The notes under the pieces were generated by a model. The model was given only the letters and a program-made list of their open reading frames with translations. It had not been told where the DNA came from and searched no databases. Positions 47,281-55,834 of a stretch of DNA of 64,000 bases are shown piece by piece. Origin of the DNA: Streptomyces bluensis (GTDB lineage: Bacteria; Actinomycetota; Actinomycetes; Streptomycetales; Streptomycetaceae); the NCBI RefSeq assembly GCF_014650715.1, contig NZ_BMVM01000010.1, forward strand, positions 124,001 through 188,000, read 5' to 3'. Position 1 is the first letter of the stretch. Each line of letters starts with the position of its first letter. The translations under genes and the position numbers were made by a program.

Positions 47281-47982
47281 TCAGGCGTCCGGCGACGCGT
47301 CCAGCGCCGTACGCCACTCCCGTACGGCGCCGGCGGCGACTGGTGCGCTCCAGCCTCCGGGACGGGCGGCGCCCCCGATGTGGAAGGCGTCGACCCCGGC
47401 CGCCCGCAGCTCCGGGAGGTGGTCGAGGCGGAGGCCGCCGCCCGCCATGAGCCGCTGGCTGTAGCCGGGCTCGCCACGCCGGGCGGCCTCGGCGAGCAGG
47501 ACGGGCAGCCCGTCGTCGACGCCCTCGGCGGAACCCGCGGTCAGATACGTGTCGAGCCCCGGCTGTTCCGCGAGCTGCTTGCGCAGGGCGTCACGGTCGG
47601 CGGCGCGGTCGACGGCCCGGTGGAAGGTCCACCGGCAGCCGTCCAGCACGTCCAGAAGGCGCTCGACGGCCTCCAGGTCGGGCCGCCCGTCCTCCCCGAG
47701 GAACCCGAGCACGAACTCCTCGGCCCCGGCGGCGCGCAGGGCGTACGCGACCCGCACCAACGCGTCCACGTCCCCCGCCGCGAACCCGTCCGCCGCCCGC
47801 AGCATCACCCGCACCGGCAGGTCCACGGCCGCCCTGACCTCGGCGAAGGTCCCGGCCGTCGGCGTGAGTCCGTCCGCGCCCATGTCGGTGACCAGCTCCA
47901 GCCGGTCGGCCCCTCCGGCCTGAGCGGCGACCGCGTCCTCGGCGTCGAGGGCGATCACCTCCAGGAGCGCACGCGTGGTCAT
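47281..47982 (-). CDS. cutC: CutC-family protein
   Basis: 233 residues from the ATG at 47982, which follows GGAAGGGG; a start at 48009 lacks this. 'LLEVIALDAEDAVAAQAGGADRLELVTDM' is the TIM-barrel start of CutC, with 'RVMLRAADGF', 'FVLGFLGEDGRPD', 'CRWTFHRAVDRA' and 'LMAGGGLRLDHLPEL' following. Named for copper homeostasis in E. coli, a role since doubted; the enzymatic activity is unknown. Single-gene unit. Confidence 0.92.
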   Translation of the reverse strand: MTTRALLEVIALDAEDAVAAQAGGADRLELVTDMGADGLTPTAGTFAEVRAAVDLPVRVMLRAADGFAAGDVDALVRVAYALRAAGAEEFVLGFLGEDGRPDLEAVERLLDVLDGCRWTFHRAVDRAADRDALRKQLAEQPGLDTYLTAGSAEGVDDGLPVLLAEAARRGEPGYSQRLMAGGGLRLDHLPELRAAGVDAFHIGGAARPGGWSAPVAAGAVREWRTALDASPDA

Positions 47983-48052
47983 GGGACCCCTTCCCGTGGT
48001 TACCCTCACCGAACCGATTACAGGTCTAGTCCACTCTCCAGCGTACGGCGGA

Positions 48053-48724
48053 TCAGCCGAACAGATTGAGGTCGGCCTCCGCCGTTCCCGCCAGCTCGTA
48101 CCGCGTCCCCACCAACGGGCGCCCCGAGTACAGCCGTACGAGGGTGGCCGCGTCGCCCAGGTAGCGGGCCGGTGACCGCTCCCCGGAGGGCGCGCCGAGC
48201 AGCAGCGGCTCGTCCACGTCGTCGAGGTCGGCGTGCAGGGCGAGGTGCTTCCGTTGACGGCTGAGCCACGCCAGCAGCGCCAGGGCGGGCTCCACCTGGT
48301 CTCCCCCGTACGCTCCGGGTGCGCCCCAGGCGTCGCGTACGTCCCCCGCGTGCACCCACTCCCCGAGTGCGATGCCGTCCAGCGCGCCGCCCGCCCCGGC
48401 GATCACCGGCCCGGCCTCGGTCATGCCCCGCTCCAGCTCGTCCACGATCCGCGCCACCGGCCAGCCGTCCCGCTCGGCGATGTCGCGGTCGTTCGACTCC
48501 GGGCTGAAGACCCCTTCCTCGAACCGGTTCTCCACCACCCGCGCCAACGCGGACGAGCAGTGGGCGAGTACGTGCCGCACGGTCCAGCCCGGACAGCAGG
48601 TCCTGGCCGCGAAGTCGTCCTCCGGGCGCCCCCGAAGGAGGGGAATCAGTACGTCGCGCTCCGCGGTCAGCAGTCGGCCGGGGAGTTCCGGGTCCCGTTC
48701 GTCGTGTGATGCAGCAGCAACCAT
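48053..48724 (-). CDS. Maleylpyruvate isomerase-like (MDMPI) mycothiol-dependent protein
   Basis: 223 residues from the ATG at 48724; TAGCGT 7 bases before it suggests a leaderless transcript. 'TCCPGWTVRHVLAHCSSALARV' is the N-terminal four-helix metal-binding domain with its conserved His, and 'IALGEWVHAGDVRDAWG' provides the second and third ligand residues (Glu, His). The C-terminal third is the smaller MDMPI domain. Such proteins use mycothiol, the thiol of actinobacteria, as cofactor; the substrate here is unknown. Confidence 0.88.
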   Translation of the reverse strand: MVAAASHDERDPELPGRLLTAERDVLIPLLRGRPEDDFAARTCCPGWTVRHVLAHCSSALARVVENRFEEGVFSPESNDRDIAERDGWPVARIVDELERGMTEAGPVIAGAGGALDGIALGEWVHAGDVRDAWGAPGAYGGDQVEPALALLAWLSRQRKHLALHADLDDVDEPLLLGAPSGERSPARYLGDAATLVRLYSGRPLVGTRYELAGTAEADLNLFG

Positions 48725-48921
48725 GGGGACCACGCTATGCGGCGGGGCGACCCGCCCGCCCCTCCGCCCCTCTTGCCCTTCCCCACGGATCTCCGCACGA
48801 ACGCCGCTCCGTCCTGCGCGCCACTCGCATTACACTCCACACACCGTCAACGAGCATTTACTCTCTGGCTTGACGGCATCTCCGGGGTATACGGGTGGGG
48901 TTCACGGAGGGGGGAAGCCTG

Positions 48922-49728
48922 GTGTCCGGAAACAGAGACACGCACAACAGTGTGAGTGGAGGACAGCAGCAGGGCGGTGTCACCCAGGCCCACACGGTCA
49001 ACAACCTGTGGGTCGACCTGTCAAAAGCGGCGCCCTCGAAGCCAGGTACGTGGCTCCTGATCCTGGAGGTGGTCGGTCTCGTCCTCGCCGCGCTGTACTG
49101 GCCGGGCGGTCCGCTGAGGCAGTACGTGGTGTTCGGCCTGCTGTGCACGTCCGCACTCGTCACCGCCGGCTGCTCCGTCGTGACCGGCCTCCCCGACCGC
49201 GGCCGCGGTGCTCCGCGGCCCCAGCAGGCGGAACCGAGGGACGCCGCGCAGCAGCAGTGCGGGGAGAAGAAGGGCAACCGCCGAAAGCGCGTCGCCCGGG
49301 TCACGTTCCCCGTCCTGTCCGTGCTCTTCTCCATCGCCGGGCTCCTGGCCTTCCAGAACGTCGCCGACACCGGCGAGGTTCCCATTGAGATACGTATCGA
49401 TGGCGCCCAGCCCCTGAACGGTCCGCGCTCCGCGCCCCTCACCCTCACAGTGCCCACCCCCGAAGAACCCCGAGAAAAGCTGCGCCTTTCACTGACCACC
49501 GTCGACAACGAGCCGAGCACCGGCACGTGTGTCCACAAGACCACGGCCGCGGTCACCGCGGTCACCGCGGGCATCACCCCGCACGCGTACTACGAGGTGA
49601 CCGCCGAGGACACCGTCGACTTCGACCTCGGCGGCAACAAGGGAGAACTCCGGTTCACCTTCACCCTGCAGACCGAAGCGAACTGCTCGATGCGGCTGGC
49701 GAAGGCGACCGGAACACTCCACAACTGA
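48922..49728 (+). CDS. Three-helix membrane protein with extracytoplasmic domain
   Basis: 268 residues from the GTG at 48922, behind GGAGGGGGGAA. The cytosolic N-terminus reads 'SVSGGQQQGGVTQAHTVNNL', similar to short VVQA-type lead motifs found in several Streptomyces signalling or conflict proteins. Three helices follow ('WLLILEVVGLVLAALYW', 'VVFGLLCTSALVTAGCSVV', 'FPVLSVLFSIAGLLAF'), then a 130-residue beta-rich outer domain with two Cys. The next gene, 22 bases on, encodes a binding lipoprotein, so the two likely form a unit, possibly a ligand sensor like GlnX/GlnH of mycobacteria. Family not recognised. Confidence 0.75.
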   Translation: MSGNRDTHNSVSGGQQQGGVTQAHTVNNLWVDLSKAAPSKPGTWLLILEVVGLVLAALYWPGGPLRQYVVFGLLCTSALVTAGCSVVTGLPDRGRGAPRPQQAEPRDAAQQQCGEKKGNRRKRVARVTFPVLSVLFSIAGLLAFQNVADTGEVPIEIRIDGAQPLNGPRSAPLTLTVPTPEEPREKLRLSLTTVDNEPSTGTCVHKTTAAVTAVTAGITPHAYYEVTAEDTVDFDLGGNKGELRFTFTLQTEANCSMRLAKATGTLHN

Positions 49729-49750
49729 CAGCGAACAGGAGTGAGAGCAC

Positions 49751-50656
49751 ATGACCGTAGCCAGAACGGGGGCACGGGCGCGCGTCCTGCGCACAGCGAC
49801 CGTGGTGGCCCTGCTCTGTTCTCTCGCCGCAGGCTGTTCCTCGAAGGAGTCGATGTTCGACGACGGAAAGGTCCATGTCGGCGCGAAGGGCGACCAACCC
49901 GGCACCAGCTTCGAGCCGCACGACGGTGAGTTCAACGGCTTCGACGTCACCGTGGCGCGGGAACTGCTGACCGCGGTGGACGTCGACTCGCCGTACTTCA
50001 GCGGAGTGCTCTCCAAAAACCGCGCGGCCAACCTGCAGAACGGCGACCTGGACCTCGTGGCCGCGACCTTCTCCATCACCCCACAACGGATGAAGCCGCA
50101 GGACGAAGGCGGAGAGGGGCTCGACTTCGTGGGCCCCTACGCGTCCACGCAGCAGGGGATCCTCGTGCGGGAAGAGGATTACGGGCAGTACAAGGACCAC
50201 GACGACCTCGACGGCAGGCTCGTCTGCGTCTGGGAGGGCACCACGTCCGCCCAGGAGTTGAAGGGCCCGGCGTACGACAAGATTCGTACCGTCGAGGAGG
50301 ACGATGCCGGCTACTGCATCAAAGCGCTGCGGGAAAAGCGGGTGGACGCCGTCTCCACCGACCAGTTGATCCTCTACGGCTTCATGAACGTGGAGCGCGG
50401 CCTCAGGGTCGTGCCCGGCATCAGGTTCGGCGAGCCGAACGACTACGGCATCGCCATGCTCAAGGGGCATCGCGAGGACTGCGAGCGCCTCCGCGACGCC
50501 CTGCGGACCTACGTGAACGGCAACGACTGGGATCGCGACTTCGAGAACAACCTGCCCAAGGTCCCGAAGGCCGACCGGGACGAAGCGAGACCCACGCCCG
50601 AGGAGATCGACGCCTTGTCATGCAGGGACAAGCCGAGCAACGCTGCCGTCGGCTGA
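49751..50656 (+). CDS. Amino-acid-binding lipoprotein (SBP family 3, GlnH-like)
   Basis: 301 residues. Lipobox 'LAAGCSSKE' with C29. The mature protein matches family 3 solute-binding proteins: 'GEFNGFDVTVARELLTAVDV', 'LVAATFSITPQRMK', 'FVGPYASTQQGILVREED' and 'DAVSTDQLILYGFM'. These bind polar amino acids such as glutamate. No ABC permease or ATPase is nearby; instead the preceding gene encodes a membrane protein. This arrangement is that of sensing systems rather than transport. Acidic insertions around 'EDYGQYKDHDDLDGR' are unusual for the family. Confidence 0.88.
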   Translation: MTVARTGARARVLRTATVVALLCSLAAGCSSKESMFDDGKVHVGAKGDQPGTSFEPHDGEFNGFDVTVARELLTAVDVDSPYFSGVLSKNRAANLQNGDLDLVAATFSITPQRMKPQDEGGEGLDFVGPYASTQQGILVREEDYGQYKDHDDLDGRLVCVWEGTTSAQELKGPAYDKIRTVEEDDAGYCIKALREKRVDAVSTDQLILYGFMNVERGLRVVPGIRFGEPNDYGIAMLKGHREDCERLRDALRTYVNGNDWDRDFENNLPKVPKADRDEARPTPEEIDALSCRDKPSNAAVG

Positions 50657-50704
50657 GCCGCACCGCCCGCCTCCGTCCCTCCGCAGGACCGGGACAATGG
50701 CTCC

Positions 50705-51400
50705 ATGCCCGACCCGGACGCCCTGAACACCTCCGACGGCCCGAACACCTCCGGCGCCCTTGACGCCCTCCGTTCCCGCTGGCTGCGCACCCTGCTGGCG
50801 GCCCGCGACGGCGCCTGTCACCCAGACCCGTACCCCTACGCGGACAACCTGCTGAAGCGCTGGTCGGAGCCGCAGCGCCGGTACCACACGCTCGACCATC
50901 TGACGGCCGTCCTGGACCGGGTCGACGAGTTGGAGGAGTACGCCGACGACCCGGACGCCGTCCGGCTGGCGGCCTGGTTCCACGACGCGGTGTACCTGCC
51001 GGAGCGTTCCACGAACGAGGAGCGGTCGGCGCGGCTCGCCGAGCGTGCCCTGCCCGAGGCCGGGGTCCCGCAGGAGACGACGGACGAGGTCGCCCGTCTG
51101 GTCCGGCTGACCGTCACCCACGATCCCGCCGACGACGACGCCAACGGGGCCGTCCTCTGCGACGCGGACCTGGCCGTTCTGGCCGCGCCCCCGGAGTCGT
51201 ACGCCCGGTACGCGGCCGCCGTCCGCGAGGAGTACTCCTTCGTTCCGGACGACGCCTTCCGTACGGGCCGGGCGGCCGTACTGCGCCAACTCCTCGATCT
51301 GCCACGGCTGTTCCGGACGCCGTACGGGGAACGGGAGTGGGAGGCACCGGCCCGCCGGAACATCGCGGCCGAGATCGAGCGGCTCAGCGGCGGGTCCTGA
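50705..51400 (+). CDS. HD-domain phosphohydrolase
   Basis: 231 residues. 'RRYHTLDHLTAVLDRVDELE' gives the first His, 'LAAWFHDAVYLPERSTNEERSA' the HD dyad (H93-D94), and 'AVLCDADLAVLA' the last Asp of the H..HD..D metal site. This is the COG4339 type of predicted metal-dependent hydrolase, substrate unknown. The stop codon TGA lies inside the first copy of a 17-bp tandem repeat, so repeat variation could alter the C-terminus (now ERLSGGS). Confidence 0.9.
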   Translation: MPDPDALNTSDGPNTSGALDALRSRWLRTLLAARDGACHPDPYPYADNLLKRWSEPQRRYHTLDHLTAVLDRVDELEEYADDPDAVRLAAWFHDAVYLPERSTNEERSARLAERALPEAGVPQETTDEVARLVRLTVTHDPADDDANGAVLCDADLAVLAAPPESYARYAAAVREEYSFVPDDAFRTGRAAVLRQLLDLPRLFRTPYGEREWEAPARRNIAAEIERLSGGS

Positions 51401-51488
51401 GAGGCGGCGGGTCCTGAGAGGCGGCGGGTCCTGAGAGGCGGCGGGTCCTGAGAGGCGGCGGGTCCTGAGAGGCGGCGGGTCCTGAGAG
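51387..51488. repeat. Six perfect copies of a 17-bp tandem repeat
   Basis: The unit GCGGCGGGTCCTGAGAG is repeated six times without a mismatch, beginning in the last codons of the HD gene and ending 48 bases before the Cml-type exporter gene. As 17 is not divisible by 3, each unit carries the TGA in a different frame. Confidence 0.95.
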
Positions 51489-51536
51489 GCGGGCGGCTGG
51501 CGGTCCGGCGGACGGTCCGGTGACAGTGGGGCGGGA

Positions 51537-52925
51537 ATGCCGACCCCGCCACCGGCGTTGCCCATGCACATGCCCTCCCGCACTCCGCGCCGCACTCCGC
51601 CCCGAACTCCCTCCCGCACTCCGTCCCCCAGCGGCACCGACCGCTCCCGCATGCCCCTCGCCGTCTATGTCCTCGGCCTGTCCGTCTTCGCTCTCGGCAC
51701 CAGCGAGTTCATGCTCTCCGGGCTGCTGCCGCCCCTCGCGGAGGACATGGGAGTGAGCATCCCCCGGGCGGGGCTGCTGATCTCGGCGTTCGCGATCGGG
51801 ATGGTGGTCGGTGCGCCGCTGCTCGCCGTGGCCACGCTGCGGCTGCCCCGCCGTACGACCCTCATCACGCTGATCACCGTCTTCGGATTCGGTCAGGTCG
51901 CGGGTGCTCTCGCGCCCAACTACCCGGTTCTCTTCGCCTCCAGGGTCCTGAGTGCCCTGGCCTGCGCGGGGTTCTGGGCGGTGGGGGCCGCCGTGGCGGT
52001 GGCGATGGTGCCGGTGAGCGCACGAGCCCGCGCGCTCGCCGTGATGATCGGCGGGTTGTCGATCGCGAACGTCCTGGGTGTCCCGGCGGGCGCCTTCCTC
52101 GGGGAGCACTTCGGCTGGCGTTCGGCGTTCTGGGCCGTGGCCGTCGCCACCGGGATGGCGCTCGTCGGGGTCGTCTTCCTGATCCCCACCCTCCCCGTGC
52201 CCGACGAGCGGCCCCGGCTGGGGCAGGAGGTCCGGATCTACCGCGACCCCCAGGTCTGGCTCTCCGTGTCCGTCGTGGCGCTGGCCGCCGGCGGGGTCTT
52301 CTGCGCGTTCAGCTATCTCGCGCCGCTGCTCACGGACGTCGCCGGGCTCGACGACGGCTGGGTGCCGACCGTGCTCGCGCTCTTCGGGATCGGCGCGCTG
52401 ATCGGTACGGCGGTCGGCGGGCGGATCGCCGACGCCCATCTGTTCGGCGTGCTGCTCAGCGGCACCGGCGCCTCGACGGTCCTCCTCGTCGCGCTGGCCC
52501 TCCTCGGCGAGTACGCGGTCCTCACCGTCGTCCTCTCCTTCCTCCTCGGCGTGTCCAGCTTCTACACCGCGCCCGCGCTCAACGCCCGGCTGTTCAACGT
52601 CGCGGCCGCCGCACCCACCCTCGCCGGGGCCACGACCACCGCCGCCTTCAACCTCGGCAACACGGGCGGCCCCTGGCTCGGCGGGGCGGTCATCGACGCG
52701 GGCTTCGGCTTCACGTCCACGGCCTGGGCGGGCGCGGCCCTCACGGCGACGGCCATCGGCGCCACGGCGGTCTCCCTGCGGCTGCACCGTCGTACGGCAC
52801 GTACGACCCGTACGGCTTCCGCGTCGCGCGTGATCACCGGTGCGGGCGCGGACGGCACACCCGACCCACCCGACCGGGCCGGTCAGCACGTACCTGCCGA
52901 TAAACCCGTACGTACGGACACGTGA
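51537..52925 (+). CDS. Cml/Cmx-type MFS exporter (chloramphenicol resistance family)
   Basis: 462 residues if started at the ATG 51537; the conserved part begins at M39 (51651) with 'MPLAVYVLGLSVFALGTSEF' and 'MLSGLLPPLAEDMGVSIP', the hallmark of the Streptomyces chloramphenicol efflux proteins. Twelve helices; 'GFGQVAGALAPNYPVLFASRVLSALACAGFW' shows the usual helix 4 (in parts). The extra N-terminus is a Thr-Pro-Ser-Arg repeat and may be untranslated. It is followed by the fusion acetyltransferase gene, whose frame touches its stop. Confidence 0.88.
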   Translation: MPTPPPALPMHMPSRTPRRTPPRTPSRTPSPSGTDRSRMPLAVYVLGLSVFALGTSEFMLSGLLPPLAEDMGVSIPRAGLLISAFAIGMVVGAPLLAVATLRLPRRTTLITLITVFGFGQVAGALAPNYPVLFASRVLSALACAGFWAVGAAVAVAMVPVSARARALAVMIGGLSIANVLGVPAGAFLGEHFGWRSAFWAVAVATGMALVGVVFLIPTLPVPDERPRLGQEVRIYRDPQVWLSVSVVALAAGGVFCAFSYLAPLLTDVAGLDDGWVPTVLALFGIGALIGTAVGGRIADAHLFGVLLSGTGASTVLLVALALLGEYAVLTVVLSFLLGVSSFYTAPALNARLFNVAAAAPTLAGATTTAAFNLGNTGGPWLGGAVIDAGFGFTSTAWAGAALTATAIGATAVSLRLHRRTARTTRTASASRVITGAGADGTPDPPDRAGQHVPADKPVRTDT

Positions 52926-52945
52926 TCGCCCCTATCCTCGCCGCC

Positions 52946-54019
52946 ATGCGACCAATGGGTGGGGACCAGGTACAGGAAGCCGTCGGACACGCGCTCGCGC
53001 TGCTGCGGACCGCGACGCACCGGGACTGGGAGGGCACCAGGGCGGGCCGCCTGGAGTGGAGTTGCCATGAGACGGCCGTGCACATCGCGTCCGACCTCCT
53101 CGCGTACGCGGGTCAGCTGGCGGGACGCGCGACCGAGGCGTACGTGCCCTTCGAGCTGATCCTGGAGGACGGCGCCGACACCACGGGCCTGCTCGACGTG
53201 ATCGGGACGACGGGCACCCTGCTCGCGGTGACCGTCCAGACGACCCCGCGCGACGTGCGCGCCTTCCACCCGTACCCCTTCCGCGCCGCCGACCGCGAGG
53301 GCTTCGCCGCGATGGGTGTCACGGAGGTCCTCCTGCACACGCACGACATCGCCGAGGGCCTCGGCCTGCCGTACGAGCCTTCCGCCGAGCTCTGCCAGAA
53401 CGTCCTGACCCGCCTCTTCCCGCACGTCCGGCCGGGCCCCGAACCCTGGCCCACCCTCCTGTGGGCCACCGGCCGCGGCGACCTGCCCGGCCGCGCCCCG
53501 GTCACCGCGTGGCGCTGGAGCAACCCCCTGGTCATCCCCGCCGAACGGCTCGCGCTGCACGGCGTCACCCCGGCCGCAGCCGCCGATCTCGCCGCGGGCG
53601 GCACGGGCGGCTTCGCGTGGATCGAGGGCGGCCCGGTCGAGGGCACGCGCGAGGGCGCGGGCATGATCGTGAAGCTGTACGAGACGGGGACGCTCCGCGC
53701 GGAGTGGGGCATGTACGTCCTGGTCCGCGACGAGGACGGCCGCGCCCTCGGCGCCCTCGGCTTCCACGGCGCCCCCGACGAGGAGGGCCGCACCGAGATC
53801 GGCTACGACCTCGTCGATGCGGCCCGCGGCCACGGCTACGCCACGGAGGCGCTGCGCACGCTGGCCGGCTGGGCGCGGGGGCGCGAGGACGTCCGCTCGC
53901 TGTTCGCGGTCGTCGACAAGGACAACGTCCCCTCGCAAGGGGTCGTCACCCGGTCCGGGTTCACGCGGGTCAGCGACGACGGGGAGCGGTTCGCCTACGA
54001 ACTGCGGCTGCGGTCCTGA
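52946..54019 (+). CDS. Fusion of a DinB/MDMPI-like domain with a GNAT acetyltransferase
   Basis: 357 residues from the ATG at 52946, 7 bases after TATCCT (leaderless type); GTG at 52922 would overlap the exporter stop. Residues 1-190 are a four-helix domain like mycothiol-dependent isomerases: 'EWSCHETAVHIASDLLAYAGQL' and 'LLHTHDIAEGLGLPYEPS' carry potential metal-binding His. Residues 240-357 are a GNAT domain: 'IEIGYDLVDAARGHGYATEALR' type loop (TEIGYDLVDAARGHGYATEA) for acetyl-CoA, then 'VVDKDNVPSQGVVTRSGFTRV'. The order is thiol-type domain, then acetyl transfer, suggesting a detoxification role. Substrate unknown. Confidence 0.85.
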   Translation: MRPMGGDQVQEAVGHALALLRTATHRDWEGTRAGRLEWSCHETAVHIASDLLAYAGQLAGRATEAYVPFELILEDGADTTGLLDVIGTTGTLLAVTVQTTPRDVRAFHPYPFRAADREGFAAMGVTEVLLHTHDIAEGLGLPYEPSAELCQNVLTRLFPHVRPGPEPWPTLLWATGRGDLPGRAPVTAWRWSNPLVIPAERLALHGVTPAAAADLAAGGTGGFAWIEGGPVEGTREGAGMIVKLYETGTLRAEWGMYVLVRDEDGRALGALGFHGAPDEEGRTEIGYDLVDAARGHGYATEALRTLAGWARGREDVRSLFAVVDKDNVPSQGVVTRSGFTRVSDDGERFAYELRLRS

Positions 54020-54095
54020 CGCACGGGCACGCGGGCACGGGGGCCGCACCGGCGTACGCGCACGAAAGCATCAACGGCGTACGCGCGCGGGAGCC

Positions 54096-54377
54096 TCACC
54101 GGGGTTCCCGTGCCGCCCCGCGCCGCTTCGGCCGGCGCAGGCCCGCTTGCGTGAGCCTGCGCAGCAGTTCCTTCGCGCCCACCTCCACGGCACCCGCGCG
54201 CACCACGTCCGCGTAGCGGTGCGAGGGGATGTCGTAGTGGTCGCGTTCGAAGGCACGCTCGGGAATGCCCAGGGCCCGTGCGAACGCGTGGAGTTCGTCA
54301 TACGACTCGTCGCTGACGAGATGCGACCACATGCGGCCGTGGCCCGGCCAGGTGGGCGGGTCGATGTAGAGCGTCAC
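54096..54377 (-). CDS. DUF4031 protein
   Basis: 93 residues from the GTG at 54377. 'LYIDPPTWPGHGRMWSHLVS' followed by 'SYDELHAFARALGIPERAF' and 'RDHYDIPSHRYADVVRAGA' is the full DUF4031 pattern, a small family with conserved Asp, His and Tyr residues. It begins inside the stop codon of the preceding gene (GTGA overlap), so both are co-translated. Function unknown. Confidence 0.88.
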   Translation of the reverse strand: MTLYIDPPTWPGHGRMWSHLVSDESYDELHAFARALGIPERAFERDHYDIPSHRYADVVRAGAVEVGAKELLRRLTQAGLRRPKRRGAAREPR

Positions 54378-54787
54378 GAGGTCGTCGTCCCGCCGGCCGC
54401 CGCTCCCAGCGAGCCCACCGCCGCGACCTTCACGCCCGCCTTGTGGCAGACCCAGTGCGGGTCGGTGCCCAACTCGGGCTCGACGTCGAGGGCGTGTGGA
54501 TCGCCGGAGGGGCACACCGGGCACAGGGGCCAGCGCCCGTACCGCTCCAGCAGCGCGTCCTGGACGTCCTGCGCGACCAGCCCGGCCACGTACCCCGCGC
54601 CCTCGGGCCACTGCTCGACCCACCACCGGCGCTCGACGACCGAGTTCTCGACCAGCGAGACGACATCAGCGTCCGCGACCTCGCCCGCGATCAGGTCGGC
54701 GAGCACGAGGGCGCGAGCGGCGTGCAGTGCCTGCTCCAGGGGGCTGACGCGGTCGCCGGGGCTGAGGGGATCGCCGGTGGGGTCCAT
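54374..54787 (-). CDS. Hypothetical protein with Cys/His motif, partner of DUF4031
   Basis: 137 residues from the ATG at 54787. An Ala/Leu-rich helical part ('LEQALHAARALVLADLIAGE') leads to 'VERRWWVEQWPEGAGYVAGLV' and a CPVCPSGDPHALDVEP...HWVCH segment that could bind zinc. It overlaps the DUF4031 gene by 4 bases and is divergent from murR with 56 bases between starts. Family not recognised; it may be a helper of DUF4031. Confidence 0.75.
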   Translation of the reverse strand: MDPTGDPLSPGDRVSPLEQALHAARALVLADLIAGEVADADVVSLVENSVVERRWWVEQWPEGAGYVAGLVAQDVQDALLERYGRWPLCPVCPSGDPHALDVEPELGTDPHWVCHKAGVKVAAVGSLGAAAGGTTTS

Positions 54788-54806
54788 GCCCCCATTGTGC
54801 TCACCC

Positions 54807-54836
54807 TTGACCGTACGGCAGCTCGGAAAATACCTT
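54807..54836 (+). promoter_or_regulatory. Promoter of the murR-murQ operon
   Basis: TTGACC (54807-54812) and TACCTT (54831-54836) with an 18-base spacer form one of the best sigma-70-like promoters in the window. The -10 box ends 7 bases before the GTG at 54844, so the transcript is leaderless. Confidence 0.7.
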
Positions 54837-54843
54837 TCAGAGC

Positions 54844-55752
54844 GTGAGCAGCCACGTGAAGAAAACTTTCGGGGGTGGTGCGCCACCGGCTCCCGCCGCC
54901 CTCGCGGCCAAGGTGCGCACACTCGCTCCGTCCATGACCAGATCCATGCAACGGGTCGCCGAGGCCGTCGCCGGTGACCCGGCGGGCTGCGCGGCCCTCA
55001 CCGTCACGGGACTCGCCGAGCTCACCGGCACCAGCGAGGCGACCGTCGTCCGTACGGCACGTCTGCTCGGCTATCCGGGTTACCGGGACCTGCGCCTCGC
55101 GCTCGCCGGGCTCGCCGCACAGCAGCAGTCGGGCCGCGCGCCCGCCGTCACCGCCGACATCGCGGTCGACGATCCCCTCGCCGACGTGGTGGCGAAGCTC
55201 GCGTACGACGAGCAGCAGACCCTCGCCGACACCGCGGCCGCGCTCGACACGGTCCAGCTCGGCGCGGCGGTCACGGCACTGGCGGGGGCCCGGCGGGTCG
55301 ATGTGTACGGCGTGGGCGCGTCCGGGCTCGTCGCCCAGGACCTCAGCCAGAAGCTGCTGCGCATAGGGCTCATAGCCCACGCGCACAGCGACCCGCACCT
55401 CGCCGTCACCAACGCGGTGCAACTCGCCGCCAAGGACGTGGCGATCGCGATCACGCACTCCGGTTCGACGGGCGACGTCATCGAGCCGTTGCGGGTCGCG
55501 TTCGAGCACGGGGCGACGACGATCGCCGTCACCGGGCGCCCCGACGGTCCCGTCAGTCAGTACGCCGATCATGTGCTCACCACGTCCACGGCCCGGGAGA
55601 GCGAGCTGCGGCCGGCGGCGATGTCGTCCCGGACGAGTCAGCTGCTGGTCGTCGACTGCCTGTTCGTCGGAGTGGCGCAGCGGACGTACGAGACGGCGGC
55701 GCCGGCGCTGTCCGCTTCGTACGAGGCGTTGGCGCACCGGCATCGCCCCTGA
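54844..55752 (+). CDS. MurR/RpiR-family regulator
   Basis: 302 residues. The N-terminal RpiR helix-turn-helix ('MQRVAEAVAGDPAGCAALTVTG' to 'GTSEATVVRTARLLGYPGYRDLR') is followed by a sugar isomerase (SIS) domain: 'RRVDVYGVGASGLVAQDLSQKL', 'ITHSGSTGDVIEPLRVA' and 'AVTGRPDGPVSQYAD'. With murQ 82 bases downstream it is the expected sensor of N-acetylmuramate 6-phosphate and repressor of its own operon. GTG at 54856 is a second possible start. Confidence 0.92.
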   Translation: MSSHVKKTFGGGAPPAPAALAAKVRTLAPSMTRSMQRVAEAVAGDPAGCAALTVTGLAELTGTSEATVVRTARLLGYPGYRDLRLALAGLAAQQQSGRAPAVTADIAVDDPLADVVAKLAYDEQQTLADTAAALDTVQLGAAVTALAGARRVDVYGVGASGLVAQDLSQKLLRIGLIAHAHSDPHLAVTNAVQLAAKDVAIAITHSGSTGDVIEPLRVAFEHGATTIAVTGRPDGPVSQYADHVLTTSTARESELRPAAMSSRTSQLLVVDCLFVGVAQRTYETAAPALSASYEALAHRHRP

Positions 55753-55834
55753 AGGGGCGCGACAAGGGGCGGCGCGGCCTCCTTCGCCCCCTCCCCCGAC
55801 GAACCACCACACCGCACGGAAAGAGCCCGTAGCC

